From: Methanobrevibacter_A acididurans
GTDB lineage: Archaea; Methanobacteriota; Methanobacteria; Methanobacteriales; Methanobacteriaceae
NCBI RefSeq assembly: GCF_046197875.1
Contig: NZ_CP166991.1
Location: 1 to 64,000 of the forward strand
Direction: 5' to 3'
Length of the DNA stretch: 64,000 nucleotides
Below, piece after piece: positions 1-8,727 of this stretch (positions are counted from its first letter, which is position 1; each line of letters starts with the position of its first letter). The notes beneath the pieces were generated by a model. That model was given only the letters and a program-made list of their open reading frames with translations, did no database searches and was not told the DNA's origin. The translations under genes and the position numbers were made by a program.

Positions 1-1152
1 ATGACAAATATTTTTGATAATTTAGAAGGTGAAGATTCTGTTTTTAAAGACATAAAACCTTTAGATCATAGGTTTTTACCTGAACACTTACCACACAGAA
101 AAGAACAAATTACATCCATAGCTAAATATTGGGTTGAAGCTTTAAATAATGTAGCACCATCTGATATAACTATTTATGGAAAAACTGGAACCGGAAAAAC
201 AGCAGCTGCTAAATTCGCAAAAGAACAATTGAAAGAAGCAGCTAAAAATAAAAGTATTTTTGTAAAAGTAGAATATATTCGTTGCACAGATTATACAACT
301 GAATATCAAGTTATTGCTCATTTATGTCAACAATTAGGTAGAGATGTTCCTCATAGAGGATGGACTAAAGCAGAAGTAATTAATACTTTTAGAGATATTT
401 TTAAAACTAATGCTTTTGGTAAAAAACTTATTCTTATTGTCATTCTTGATGAAATTGATATTTTACTTCAAAAAGATGGAGATGGAATACTTTATACATT
501 AACAAGAACTGAAAATGTTTCAGTTTTATCAATTAGTAATTATTTAGATTTTAAAAAATTTATAAAACCTAGAGTTATGAGTAGTTTAAGAGATCGAGAA
601 ATTGTATTCCCTCCTTATAATGCTGAACAATTATCCGATATTTTACAAGAAAGATCTAGATTGTCTTTTGATAAAGGAGTTTTAGATGATGATGTTATTC
701 CTTTATGTTCTGCTATGGCTGCTAAAGAAGAAGGGGATGCTAGGTATGCTTTAGATCTTCTTAGAACTGCAGGTGAATTAGCTGATGAAAAAGATTCAGA
801 AATAATTCATGGTAATTTTGTTCGAGAAGCTAAAGATCGGATAGAACATAATAAAATCACAGATATAATAATTACTCTTCCTACTCAACAACAAAGAGTT
901 CTTGAAGCTCTTTTAAATTTAACAAAAGAAAATAAAGAAATAACTTCCGGTAAGTTATATGATGCATATAAATTGGTTTCTAAAGGAGATTCTGTAACTT
1001 ATAGAAGAATTTTTGATTTTATTAATGAATTAGAAATGCTTGGAATTATTTCAACTAATACTATATCTAGAGGTAGAGGTAAAGGGAGAACTAATATAAT
1101 TTCATTACAATGTGATACAGATTTATTAGAAAGTACTTTATATTCTTTATAA
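1..1152 (+). CDS. cdc6: Orc1/Cdc6 replication initiator
   Basis: Archaeal origin-recognition and helicase-loading AAA+ ATPase of 383 residues, a normal length. The Walker A motif GKTGTGKT is near residues 60-67 and the Walker B motif LDEID is near 149-153. A C-terminal winged helix for origin DNA binding starts near residue 290. In archaea this protein binds origin recognition boxes that usually sit next to its own gene. The ATG is the first base of the window, so its promoter and any adjacent origin are not visible. It converges on pyrB with only 8 bp between stop codons. Whether it is the main initiator or a paralogue cannot be decided here. Confidence 0.95.
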   Translation: MTNIFDNLEGEDSVFKDIKPLDHRFLPEHLPHRKEQITSIAKYWVEALNNVAPSDITIYGKTGTGKTAAAKFAKEQLKEAAKNKSIFVKVEYIRCTDYTTEYQVIAHLCQQLGRDVPHRGWTKAEVINTFRDIFKTNAFGKKLILIVILDEIDILLQKDGDGILYTLTRTENVSVLSISNYLDFKKFIKPRVMSSLRDREIVFPPYNAEQLSDILQERSRLSFDKGVLDDDVIPLCSAMAAKEEGDARYALDLLRTAGELADEKDSEIIHGNFVREAKDRIEHNKITDIIITLPTQQQRVLEALLNLTKENKEITSGKLYDAYKLVSKGDSVTYRRIFDFINELEMLGIISTNTISRGRGKGRTNIISLQCDTDLLESTLYSL

Positions 1153-1160
1153 TTTTTACA

Positions 1161-2096
1161 TTATTTTTTTACATTATTTTGAATTATATTTTTTAAAATT
1201 GCCATTCTAACAGGAATTGCATTATATGCTTGTTCAAAATATTTATTATATTTAGTATTATCTATATCTGTTGAAATTTCATCTATACGAGGCAATGGAT
1301 GCATTACTATTAAATTTTTGTTTTCTACTAATTTTTTATCAATTAAATATGCACCTTTTATTTTTAAATAATCTTCAATATCAGGGAATCTTTCTTTTTG
1401 TATTCTGGTTACATATAATACATCAACATCATTAATTACATCTTTTATGTTATTAGTTTCTTTAATTCTAATATTATTCTTTTTTAAATCATGTATTACA
1501 TCTTTAGGCATTTTTAATTCTTCAGGTGACACAAAAGTCATTTCAACACCATATAATGCTAAAGCATAAACTAATGAATGAACAGTTCGTCCATATTTTA
1601 AATCTCCAATTAAAGCTACTTTTAATCCTTCAATTTCACCAAATTCTTTTTTCATAGTATATAAATCTAATAAAGTTTGTGTAGGATGTTGACCAGCACC
1701 ATCTCCAGCATTTACAACTGGAACATCAACTATTTCTGAGATAAATCGTGATACTCCTTCTAAATCATGCCTAATTACTAAAGCATCTGAATAACCTTCT
1801 AACATTTTAGCTGTATCAGCTAAACTTTCTCCTTTAACAACTGAACTAGTATTACTATTTTGAAAACCAACACAATTTCCACCTAATCTTTTCATTGCGG
1901 TTTCAAATGATAATCTAGTTCGAGTAGATGGCTCAAAAAACATCATTCCAAGAATTTTCCCAGATAATGCTTCAGACTTATCTTTAGATTTTGCAATATT
2001 TTCGAGTTTATTGGCTTCATTTAATATATAATTAATATCCTCTTTTTCAAAATCTTTAATTGATATCACATTTTTTAGACGAAAAATTTTAATCAT
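1161..2096 (-). CDS. pyrB: aspartate carbamoyltransferase catalytic subunit
   Basis: Joins carbamoyl phosphate to L-aspartate, the committed step of pyrimidine synthesis. The carbamoyl-phosphate loop is seen as FFEPSTRTRLSFETAM, with HPTQTLLDLYTM and MHPLPRIDE further on. The 311-residue length is normal for the catalytic chain. It is the last gene of a minus-strand cluster with hisG, an FAH-family enzyme and a flavodoxin; the gap to the flavodoxin is 20 bp. No regulatory subunit gene (pyrI) lies beside it. The Shine-Dalgarno-like AGGAGA abuts the ATG directly, which is unusually tight, so the exact start is a little uncertain. Confidence 0.95.
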   Translation of the reverse strand: MIKIFRLKNVISIKDFEKEDINYILNEANKLENIAKSKDKSEALSGKILGMMFFEPSTRTRLSFETAMKRLGGNCVGFQNSNTSSVVKGESLADTAKMLEGYSDALVIRHDLEGVSRFISEIVDVPVVNAGDGAGQHPTQTLLDLYTMKKEFGEIEGLKVALIGDLKYGRTVHSLVYALALYGVEMTFVSPEELKMPKDVIHDLKKNNIRIKETNNIKDVINDVDVLYVTRIQKERFPDIEDYLKIKGAYLIDKKLVENKNLIVMHPLPRIDEISTDIDNTKYNKYFEQAYNAIPVRMAILKNIIQNNVKK

Positions 2097-2116
2097 TCTC
2101 CTTTAAATTTCTTATT

Positions 2117-2614
2117 TCATCTTATTTTTAATTTATTTATCTCATTCATAAAATCTTGTATTTGATCAAATTTCAGTGATGGTAATTCTTCATCATTTTT
2201 TAAATAATTTTCAATTTCATTAATCATTATTTTTTTAGTTATTAAATTACCTTTTTCAGGATGAATTTCATTACCAAAAAATCCAGTTGTTACAGTTGAA
2301 TCCACTAATCCTTTAGTAAAAGAATCTCTGAAATATTTGTCGATTTCTTTATCATTATTAGCTAAAATAAATAAACCAATATTTTTACCTAATAATGTTT
2401 TAATGTTTCTTGAAGTATATTGTTTTATTTGGCTTTGAATTCTTCCTTTGTGTATAGATCCACCTATTATAATAAAATCATATTTTTGTAAACATTCGGA
2501 TTTTGCTTTATTTATAGGTATTGTAACACATTCTCCTTTAATACCTTTAGCTAAAATTTTAGCTACTTTATGTGTTGTACCATATGTTGTTCCATAAATT
2601 ATAGCTGTTTTCAT
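2117..2614 (-). CDS. flavodoxin-domain protein
   Basis: A single-domain FMN-binding electron carrier of 165 residues. The N-terminus carries the flavodoxin phosphate-binding loop (YGTTYGTTHKVA, residues 8-19) and a central IIIGGSIHKG segment, as in the HemG/flavodoxin-5 group. The start lies 2 bp after the stop of the FAH-family gene, with GAGG inside that gene's end as ribosome-binding site, so the two are translationally coupled. HemG-type protoporphyrinogen oxidase is a family relative, but heme synthesis is not indicated here. A generic redox role is the safer call. Confidence 0.8.
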   Translation of the reverse strand: MKTAIIYGTTYGTTHKVAKILAKGIKGECVTIPINKAKSECLQKYDFIIIGGSIHKGRIQSQIKQYTSRNIKTLLGKNIGLFILANNDKEIDKYFRDSFTKGLVDSTVTTGFFGNEIHPEKGNLITKKIMINEIENYLKNDEELPSLKFDQIQDFMNEINKLKIR

Positions 2615-2616
2615 AT

Positions 2617-3399
2617 TTAATCCTCTTTTAATTCATTTGTTAAAATTCCAATATCTTCAATTGATATTTTAATTATATCATTTTTATTCATTGGCCCTAC
2701 ACCTGAAGGAGTCCCTGTTGCTATAACATCACCTGGATATAAAGTCATAATATTTGATATATATTCTAGAAGCTTATATGGTGAAAAAATCATATTTTTA
2801 GTATTTGAATCTTGTTTTATAGTGTCATTTAAATATACTTTAATATTTTGATTTAAAGGATTCATTTCGGTTTGAACAAAAGGACCTATAGGAGCAAAAC
2901 TATCAAAACTTTTACCTCTTGTCCATTGTTCGTCTTTAATAGTTAAATCACGTGCAGTTACATCATTTATTATACTATATCCAAAAATATATTTATTAGC
3001 AATATCTTGAGTCACATTTTTTGCTTTTTTACCTATAATGATAGCTAATTCGCCTTCATAATCTACTCTTTTTGAGGTTTTAGGATAAATTATTTTATCA
3101 TTATTTCCAATTACACATGTTGAAGGTTTTATAAAAATTTTTGGTTCTAATGGTAAATTTAAATCCATTTCTTCAGCATGATCTTTGTAATTTAATCCTA
3201 CACAAACTATTTTACTTGGATTAACAGGATTTATAATTTTAATTTCATTAATATTATAACTTTTAATTAATTCATTTTTTAAATTTGTAATATTCAAATC
3301 ATTATATTCTAAAATATCATTTTTAATTTCTATTACTTTTTCACCATCATAATATCCATTTTTTATTTGATTTTCTGATATGAATTTTAAAAATTTCAT
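2617..3399 (-). CDS. fumarylacetoacetate hydrolase family protein
   Basis: Cytosolic metal-dependent enzyme of the FAH/HpcE family, 260 residues. Seen are VGLNYKDHAEEM, the metal-site segment YEGELAIIIGKKA, NDVTARDL and the C-terminal GDVIATGTPSGVG, all family signatures. Relatives hydrolyse C-C bonds in acylpyruvates or decarboxylate oxaloacetate; substrate cannot be assigned from sequence alone. The ATG is preceded by AGGT at good spacing. It follows hisG by 19 bp and overlaps the flavodoxin's ribosome-binding site, so it is expected to be co-transcribed with both. Confidence 0.87.
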   Translation of the reverse strand: MKFLKFISENQIKNGYYDGEKVIEIKNDILEYNDLNITNLKNELIKSYNINEIKIINPVNPSKIVCVGLNYKDHAEEMDLNLPLEPKIFIKPSTCVIGNNDKIIYPKTSKRVDYEGELAIIIGKKAKNVTQDIANKYIFGYSIINDVTARDLTIKDEQWTRGKSFDSFAPIGPFVQTEMNPLNQNIKVYLNDTIKQDSNTKNMIFSPYKLLEYISNIMTLYPGDVIATGTPSGVGPMNKNDIIKISIEDIGILTNELKED

Positions 3400-3418
3400 T
3401 ATATTTACCTGTTTTATT

Positions 3419-4291
3419 TTAAATAATTCTTTCTATAGGTACAACTAATATATCATGAGCTCCTGCTTTTCTAAGTTTATTAATTAATTCAAATACTTCA
3501 TCTTCATCAACAACAGCTTGAACAGCAACAGTATCTATTTTAGATAAAACTTCTGATATTGTTGGTCCAGTCATAGCAGGCATAACATCTTTAACATTAT
3601 TTAAGTCAGCACTAGCAACATTCATCATAATTAATTTTTTTTGTTTTGCATTAATTACTCCACAAATACTAGTTTTTACTTCATCTATCAAGATTTTTTT
3701 GTTTTTGTCGTTATTATAAATATTTTTATTAGTTATTAATTTAATAGAACTTTTAAGTAATGTATCTACAATTTTTAAATGATTCATAGTTAAAGTAGTT
3801 CCTGTACTAGTTAAATCTGTTATTGCATCTGCAATACCGATAAATGGTGCGATTTCGGTTGATCCTGTTAATTTAACTATTTTAATTTTTTTTAGATTTT
3901 TAGAATCTAAATATTTTTTAGTTAAATTTGGAAATTCAGTTGCAATCGCCATTCCATCTTTTAAGTCTTTTTCACTTTTTATTTTTGAATTTTCTGGTGA
4001 TGCTAAAACAAGGCTAGTTTGTCCGAAATTTAAGTCAGTTAATATTTCTACATCGGCGTTGCTTTCCTTTATTAAATCTAACCCTGTTATACCCATATCT
4101 ACAATTCCTTCAGCAACAAATTCTGGTATATCTGCTGCTCTTGCAAACATTATGTCAATATTTTCATTATATGTTGATGAAAATAATTTTCTATTTGATG
4201 AATCTTTTAATCCCAAACCAGCTTGTTCAATCATTTCTACTGAAGGATTACTAATTCTACCTTTAGATGGTACTGCAATTATTAGTTTCAT
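3419..4291 (-). CDS. hisG: ATP phosphoribosyltransferase, long form
   Basis: First enzyme of histidine synthesis, condensing ATP with PRPP. At 290 residues this is the long, self-sufficient form: an N-terminal catalytic region (GRISNPSVEMIEQAG, then GITGLDLI and the PRPP loop DLTSTGTTL) plus a C-terminal ACT-like domain after about residue 210, which carries histidine feedback control in the family. No HisZ partner is needed. AGGAGA lies about 11 bp before the ATG. It heads the minus-strand hisG, FAH, flavodoxin, pyrB cluster. hisB sits far away near 33 kb, so the histidine genes are scattered. Confidence 0.95.
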   Translation of the reverse strand: MKLIIAVPSKGRISNPSVEMIEQAGLGLKDSSNRKLFSSTYNENIDIMFARAADIPEFVAEGIVDMGITGLDLIKESNADVEILTDLNFGQTSLVLASPENSKIKSEKDLKDGMAIATEFPNLTKKYLDSKNLKKIKIVKLTGSTEIAPFIGIADAITDLTSTGTTLTMNHLKIVDTLLKSSIKLITNKNIYNNDKNKKILIDEVKTSICGVINAKQKKLIMMNVASADLNNVKDVMPAMTGPTISEVLSKIDTVAVQAVVDEDEVFELINKLRKAGAHDILVVPIERII

Positions 4292-4390
4292 ATTTAGATT
4301 TTTCTCCTATCTAATTTTCTTTATTATTTTTAATTTTCTTTAATATTGTATAAATAAATTTTTATAAATTTAATATTTTTATAATAAGAA

Positions 4391-4398
4391 TTTATATA
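4391..4398 (+). promoter_or_regulatory. TATA box for the deaminase gene
   Basis: TTTATATA lies 35 bp before the ATG at 4434, which puts the expected start of transcription about ten bases before that codon. The divergent hisG promoter must lie in the same 142-bp gap. Confidence 0.5.
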
Positions 4399-4433
4399 CA
4401 TAATTATATAATTAAAAAAATGTGGTAAATTTA

Positions 4434-5738
4434 ATGGAAACAAAAACTATATTAATTAAAGATATAACAATTTTAAATCCTGATTTGGGAAATGTAAAAG
4501 AATTTCAAGGTTCTGTTTTAATAGAAAATGATAAAATTGCTAAAATTGGTAACAATATTAATGAAAGTGTCGATAAAGTGATTGATGGTAAAGGTAAAAT
4601 TTTAATGCCTGGGCTTGTTAATACTCATAATCATATTTCAATGAACTTATTTAGAGGTTTAGCTGATGATTTAGAATTAAATACTTGGTTAAATGATCAT
4701 ATTTGGCCGATGGAATCTCATTTAAATTCTAATTATTGTTATATTGGTGCTCTTTTAGCTGCTGTTGAAATGATTAAATCTGGAACAACAACTTTCAATG
4801 ATATGTATTTTTACATGGGTAGTGTTGCTCAAGCTATTGATAAAGCAGGTATTAGAGGAGTTTTATCTTATGGTATGATCGATTTTGGTGATGAAGAAAA
4901 AAGAGAGCATGAATTTAAGGAAAATATTGATTTAATTAAGGATTTTAATAATTCTGCTAATGGTAGAATAACCTGTAGGTTTGGTCCTCATTCACCTGTA
5001 ACATGTTCTAAAGAGCTTTTAGAAAGAGTTAGAGAAGAAGCAAATAAATACAATGTGGGAATTCATATTCATATGAATGAAACTCAAAAAGAAATAAAAG
5101 ATGTTGTTGATTCTACTGGGATGAGACCTTTTGAATATTTAAATAGTTTAAATTTTTTAAGTTCTGATGTTTTAGCGGCTCATTGTGTGTGGTTATCTGA
5201 TAATGAAATTGATATTTTAAAACAAAAAGATGTACAAGTTTCTCATAATCCTTGTAGTAATATGAAATTAGCTTCTGGTATTGCTCCTGTTTCAAAATTA
5301 TTAAATAAGGGGGTCAATGTTTCAATTGGAACTGATGGTGTTGCATCTAATAATAATCTTGATTTATTTGAAGAAATGAAGTTTGCTTCTTTACTTCAAA
5401 AAGTAAATGATTTAAATCCCGAAGTTTTACCTTCTAATCAAGTTTTTAACATGGCTACAATCAATGGTGCAAAAGCTTTAAGTTTAGATAAAGATATTGG
5501 TTCAATTGAAGTTGGTAAAAAAGCTGATTTAATTTTATTAGATAAAAAATCTATTAATATGACTCCAGATAGTAAAATATCAAGTTCTAATTTAGTTTAT
5601 TCAGCAAATGGATCTGATGTTTTAACCACTATCTGTAATGGTCAGATTTTAATGGAAGATAAAAAGATTCTATGTTTAAATGAAGATAAAGTTAAGAGTT
5701 TAGCTAATGAAGCTATTTTAGAAATGAAAAATTTATAA
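4434..5738 (+). CDS. dadD: adenosine-type deaminase (SAH/MTA/5'-deoxyadenosine deaminase family)
   Basis: Amidohydrolase of the TatD/MtaD group, 434 residues, predicted to deaminate S-adenosylhomocysteine, 5'-deoxyadenosine or methylthioadenosine to inosine products. In methanogens this is the usual route for recycling these by-products. Metal ligands are visible: NTHNHISMNLFRG, HIHMNET, AAHCVWL and the late Asp in IGTDGVASNN. The start was placed at ATG 4434 rather than the in-frame GTG at 4422, because GGT just upstream gives a plausible ribosome-binding site and a TATA box lies 35 bp away. Exact substrate preference among the three nucleosides is not readable from sequence. Confidence 0.85.
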   Translation: METKTILIKDITILNPDLGNVKEFQGSVLIENDKIAKIGNNINESVDKVIDGKGKILMPGLVNTHNHISMNLFRGLADDLELNTWLNDHIWPMESHLNSNYCYIGALLAAVEMIKSGTTTFNDMYFYMGSVAQAIDKAGIRGVLSYGMIDFGDEEKREHEFKENIDLIKDFNNSANGRITCRFGPHSPVTCSKELLERVREEANKYNVGIHIHMNETQKEIKDVVDSTGMRPFEYLNSLNFLSSDVLAAHCVWLSDNEIDILKQKDVQVSHNPCSNMKLASGIAPVSKLLNKGVNVSIGTDGVASNNNLDLFEEMKFASLLQKVNDLNPEVLPSNQVFNMATINGAKALSLDKDIGSIEVGKKADLILLDKKSINMTPDSKISSSNLVYSANGSDVLTTICNGQILMEDKKILCLNEDKVKSLANEAILEMKNL

Positions 5739-5847
5739 TTTATTCTCTTTTTTTATATTTTTACTAAATTTTGTTTAATTAGACTATTTTATATTTAAAA
5801 ACAAGATGTAAAATTTGTATATAATCTCAAAATTAGTTATTTTAAAT

Positions 5848-5904
5848 ATTAGGTTCATATGTTATTGCACCACCAATACAATAACATATTTTCCCGAACC
5901 TAAT
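5848..5904. other. long bulged stem-loop in a convergent gap
   Basis: A 9-bp outer stem (ATTAGGTTC at 5848-5856 with GAACCTAAT at 5896-5904) encloses an 11-bp perfect inner stem (ATATGTTATTG at 5857-5867 with its complement at 5879-5889). The hairpin loop is CACCACCAATA and a 6-nt bulge TTTCCC lies on one side. T-rich sequence follows on the plus strand. It sits between two 3' ends, so it may be a bidirectional terminator or the body of a small RNA. No known RNA family was recognised. The rest of the 285-bp gap holds nothing recognisable. Confidence 0.6.
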
Positions 5905-6023
5905 CCACCATTTTTTTCACCATTTTTTAAAAAAAGTACTATACATAATATTATTTTATATATAGCAATATTTTATTTATTGTAAATAGTATATAAACTT
6001 TACACTTTTTAACAATAATTTTT

Positions 6024-7679
6024 TTATCTTGGTATAAATTTAATGTTATATTGGCTCATAACAATACTTTTTTTCCATTCATCTGTTGTCTCAGGAAAAT
6101 CTTCTCTAAAATGAGCACCTCTACTTTCTCGTCTGATTATGGCAGATTTAACAACAAGTATAGCTACATCAACCATATTTATTAGTTCTAAACCATCAAT
6201 AAGTTTTTTATTATATTGTGAGTCGTTTGAAATATTTAAATCTTCTGTTTCTTCTTTTATTTTTAATATATTTTTCAATGCTCTGTTTAATCCTTTTTCA
6301 TTACGAATTATTGAAACATCTTCCCACATTATATTTTTTAATGCATTTTTCAATTTCAATGGATCATATTTTCCTTTTTTGATTAATCCATTAATACGTG
6401 ATTCTTCATTTTCAATCATTTCTTTATTTATTTCAAATTCTGTATTTTCACAACATTCAGATGCTGAAATACCAGAACGTGCACCAAATACTTGTGTTTC
6501 TGCTAAAGCATTTCCACCTAACCTATTTGCACCATGAACACCACCACTAGCTTCTCCAGCTGCAAATAAGTTTTTAATATTGGTTTCACATTTATCATTT
6601 ATTTTCACTCCACCCATGAAATGATGGGCTGTTGGAGCCACTTCCATTTTTTCTTTTTTAATATTTACTCCAACATCTTCAAATTGTTCAACCATGGTTT
6701 TTAATTTTTTATCTATAACTTCATCAGGTAAATGGCTAATGTCTAAGTATACACCATTTCTTTTTGTTCCTCTTCCCTCTCTTATTTCATTATAAATGGA
6801 TCTTGCAACAACATCACGTGTTGCTAATTCTTTTCTTGGATCATAATTTTCCATAAATCTTTCATTATTTTTATTTAATAAAATTCCACCTTCTCCTCTA
6901 ACTGCTTCAGTTACAAGAACTCCTGCTTTTGATTTTGGATAAATCATCCCTGTTGGGTGAAATTGAACTTCTTCCATATCTATAACTTCTGCTCCAGCAT
7001 TAAATGCTAATACATACCCATCTCCATTTTTTTGTATTGTATTTGATGTCACTGGATATAATTGTCCTGCTCCACCACATGCAATTATTACAGATTTTGT
7101 TTGGAAAAATATTGTTGAAGAGTCCTTTAATTTTATTCCAACTGCTCCTATTACTTTTGGAAAATTTGGATTTTTTTTACTTAATATTAAAGAAGTAATC
7201 ATTATTTCATCAAGTGTTTCAATATTTCTTTTAATGATTTCTTCTTTTAATGAGGTTATGATTTCATGGCCTGTACGATCACTTTCATATATTGTTCTTT
7301 TAAAAGTTTGACCTCCAAAAGGTCTTTGATTTAGTTTTCCATTTTCTTGTCTATCAAATAATGCTCCATATTCTTCTAAATCTTTTAATCGATCAGGTGA
7401 TTCATCAACTAATGTTTTAACTAGTTGTTTATCATTTAAATAACTTCCACCTTTTAATGTATCTTTAAAGTGGATTTTTTTATTATCTTCAGGATTCACA
7501 GCACCAATTGCAGCATTATATCCTCCTTCTGCCATACCAGTACATCCGGATCTAAATGATAAACCTTTAGAAACAATTACAGGTTTATATCCATTTTTAG
7601 CTACTTCTATAGCGGCTCTGCAACCTGCACCTCCAGAACCAATTATTAATACATCAGTTTGATAAATTTCACTTTTCAT
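6024..7679 (-). CDS. tfrA: thiol:fumarate reductase subunit A (FAD flavoprotein)
   Basis: FAD-containing subunit that reduces fumarate to succinate using coenzyme M and coenzyme B thiols, feeding the incomplete reductive citrate path and forming CoM-S-S-CoB. The N-terminal FAD site is LIIGSGGAGCRAAIE; active-site blocks include EVQFHPTGM, RGEGG and HHFMGG; the C-terminal RGAHFREDFPET is typical of the succinate dehydrogenase/fumarate reductase family. Start taken at ATG 7679 (551 aa) because TGGA lies about 8 bp upstream; an ATG 15 bp earlier has no such site. No tfrB (Fe-S subunit) lies next to it. Related L-aspartate oxidases are less likely given the methanogen setting. Confidence 0.88.
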   Translation of the reverse strand: MKSEIYQTDVLIIGSGGAGCRAAIEVAKNGYKPVIVSKGLSFRSGCTGMAEGGYNAAIGAVNPEDNKKIHFKDTLKGGSYLNDKQLVKTLVDESPDRLKDLEEYGALFDRQENGKLNQRPFGGQTFKRTIYESDRTGHEIITSLKEEIIKRNIETLDEIMITSLILSKKNPNFPKVIGAVGIKLKDSSTIFFQTKSVIIACGGAGQLYPVTSNTIQKNGDGYVLAFNAGAEVIDMEEVQFHPTGMIYPKSKAGVLVTEAVRGEGGILLNKNNERFMENYDPRKELATRDVVARSIYNEIREGRGTKRNGVYLDISHLPDEVIDKKLKTMVEQFEDVGVNIKKEKMEVAPTAHHFMGGVKINDKCETNIKNLFAAGEASGGVHGANRLGGNALAETQVFGARSGISASECCENTEFEINKEMIENEESRINGLIKKGKYDPLKLKNALKNIMWEDVSIIRNEKGLNRALKNILKIKEETEDLNISNDSQYNKKLIDGLELINMVDVAILVVKSAIIRRESRGAHFREDFPETTDEWKKSIVMSQYNIKFIPR

Positions 7680-7724
7680 AAAATCATTCCACATTTATTT
7701 ATAATATAAAATTATTTTTAATGT

Positions 7725-8363
7725 TTATGAATTGTTTTTTTTATATTTTATAATGTCTTGAATTGTGACAATAGGTAAGTTTTTTTCCTTTGAAAATTCA
7801 ATTATTCTAGGCATTCTAGCCATAGTACCATCTTCATTTGTTATTTCACAAAGTACACCTATTGGTTTTAATCCTGCCATACTCATTATATCTACACTAG
7901 CTTCTGTGTGTCCATCTCTTTCTAGTACGCCACCTGCTTTAGCTCTTAAAGGAAATACATGGCCGGGATGATTTAAATCTTCAGGTTTAGCATTATCTTT
8001 TGAAGCTGCTTTAATAGTTCTTACTCTGTCTGCAGCAGATACTCCTGTGGTAACTCCTTCAGCTGCTTCAATTGTGATTGTAAAAGCAGTTCCATAAGTA
8101 CTTGTATTATTATCAACCATTAATGGAAGATTTAAAGAGTCTGCTTTTTCAGGTTTTAAACATAAACAAACTATACCACTTCCTTCACGGATTAAAAGTG
8201 CCATTTGTTCATTAGTTAATTTTTCAGCTGAAAAGATCATATCTCCTTCATTTTCACGATTTTCATCATCGGTTATGATGATTCCATTTCCATCTCTTAC
8301 AGATTTTAGTGCTATTTCTACACGTTCTTTAGCTGTACCTTTTAACATTTCTTCATGATTCAT
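7725..8363 (-). CDS. ribB: 3,4-dihydroxy-2-butanone-4-phosphate synthase
   Basis: Converts ribulose 5-phosphate to the four-carbon precursor of riboflavin. Seen are the DDENRENEGD metal/substrate loop, the HTEASVDIM segment and GVLCEITNEDG near the C-terminus. 212 residues fits the stand-alone enzyme; there is no GTP cyclohydrolase II domain. Start chosen at ATG 8363 because AGGAGA (8371-8376 on the complementary strand) is 7 bp upstream; an in-frame ATG at 8396 would place that site inside the coding region. An FMN riboswitch lies about 90 bp upstream on the same strand, so FMN should repress this gene. Confidence 0.96.
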   Translation of the reverse strand: MNHEEMLKGTAKERVEIALKSVRDGNGIIITDDENRENEGDMIFSAEKLTNEQMALLIREGSGIVCLCLKPEKADSLNLPLMVDNNTSTYGTAFTITIEAAEGVTTGVSAADRVRTIKAASKDNAKPEDLNHPGHVFPLRAKAGGVLERDGHTEASVDIMSMAGLKPIGVLCEITNEDGTMARMPRIIEFSKEKNLPIVTIQDIIKYKKNNS

Positions 8364-8400
8364 AGTAATGTCTCCTAAATAGTTTCTTTTATACATGAAC

Positions 8401-8450
8401 CAGGGCTTAAAAAAAGATTAAATACTTTAAATTATATATGTATTTTTCCA
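8401..8450 (-). promoter_or_regulatory. possible expression platform of the FMN riboswitch
   Basis: Between aptamer and ribB the leader contains a run of seven T, then GCCCTG (complement of 8401-8406). GCCCTG is exactly complementary to CAGGGC (complement of 8579-8584) in the conserved first strand of the aptamer. Pairing of the two would unfold the ligand-bound form. The match is only 6 bp, so the mechanism is inference. Confidence 0.35.
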
Positions 8451-8589
8451 ATTCTCTTCCATCCAGACTTTAACTGTCGGTTTTGGATTTACACCAAATC
8501 AACATTTACAATTTAATTGCAATGCTCGTGGACTTATCAAATTTTTCTTGAATAACCACCGGTGGAGAATTTCACTCCGCCCTGAGAAC
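8451..8589 (-). promoter_or_regulatory. FMN riboswitch (RFN element)
   Basis: Read on the minus strand, the conserved core blocks appear in order: TTCTCAGGGCGGAGTGAAAT, TCCACCGGTGGT, AGTCCACGAGC, then TGGTGTAAATCC, ACCGACAGTTAAAGTCTGGA and TGGAAGAGAA. The first and last blocks pair to close the P1 helix (TTCTC with GAGAA). These are the highly conserved elements of the FMN aptamer. It precedes ribB and lies between ribB and the divergent riboflavin kinase gene whose product makes FMN. This is a bacterial-style riboswitch in an archaeal context. Confidence 0.95.
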
Positions 8590-8727
8590 TTATTAATTTA
8601 CAAATATGTTTTTATTACTTAAATAAATTTTTATCTTTAATAAATAAATTTATTAAATAAAGATTATAAATTTAAAATAATAAAAAATTATTAAAATTTT
8701 TAATTTTTATAATAATTGAGGCAAATA

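Noticed and set aside
1..200. Replication origin
   Set aside because: The window starts at the orc1/cdc6 start codon, so the expected origin region upstream is not included. No origin-box-like repeats were seen within the first gene or after it.
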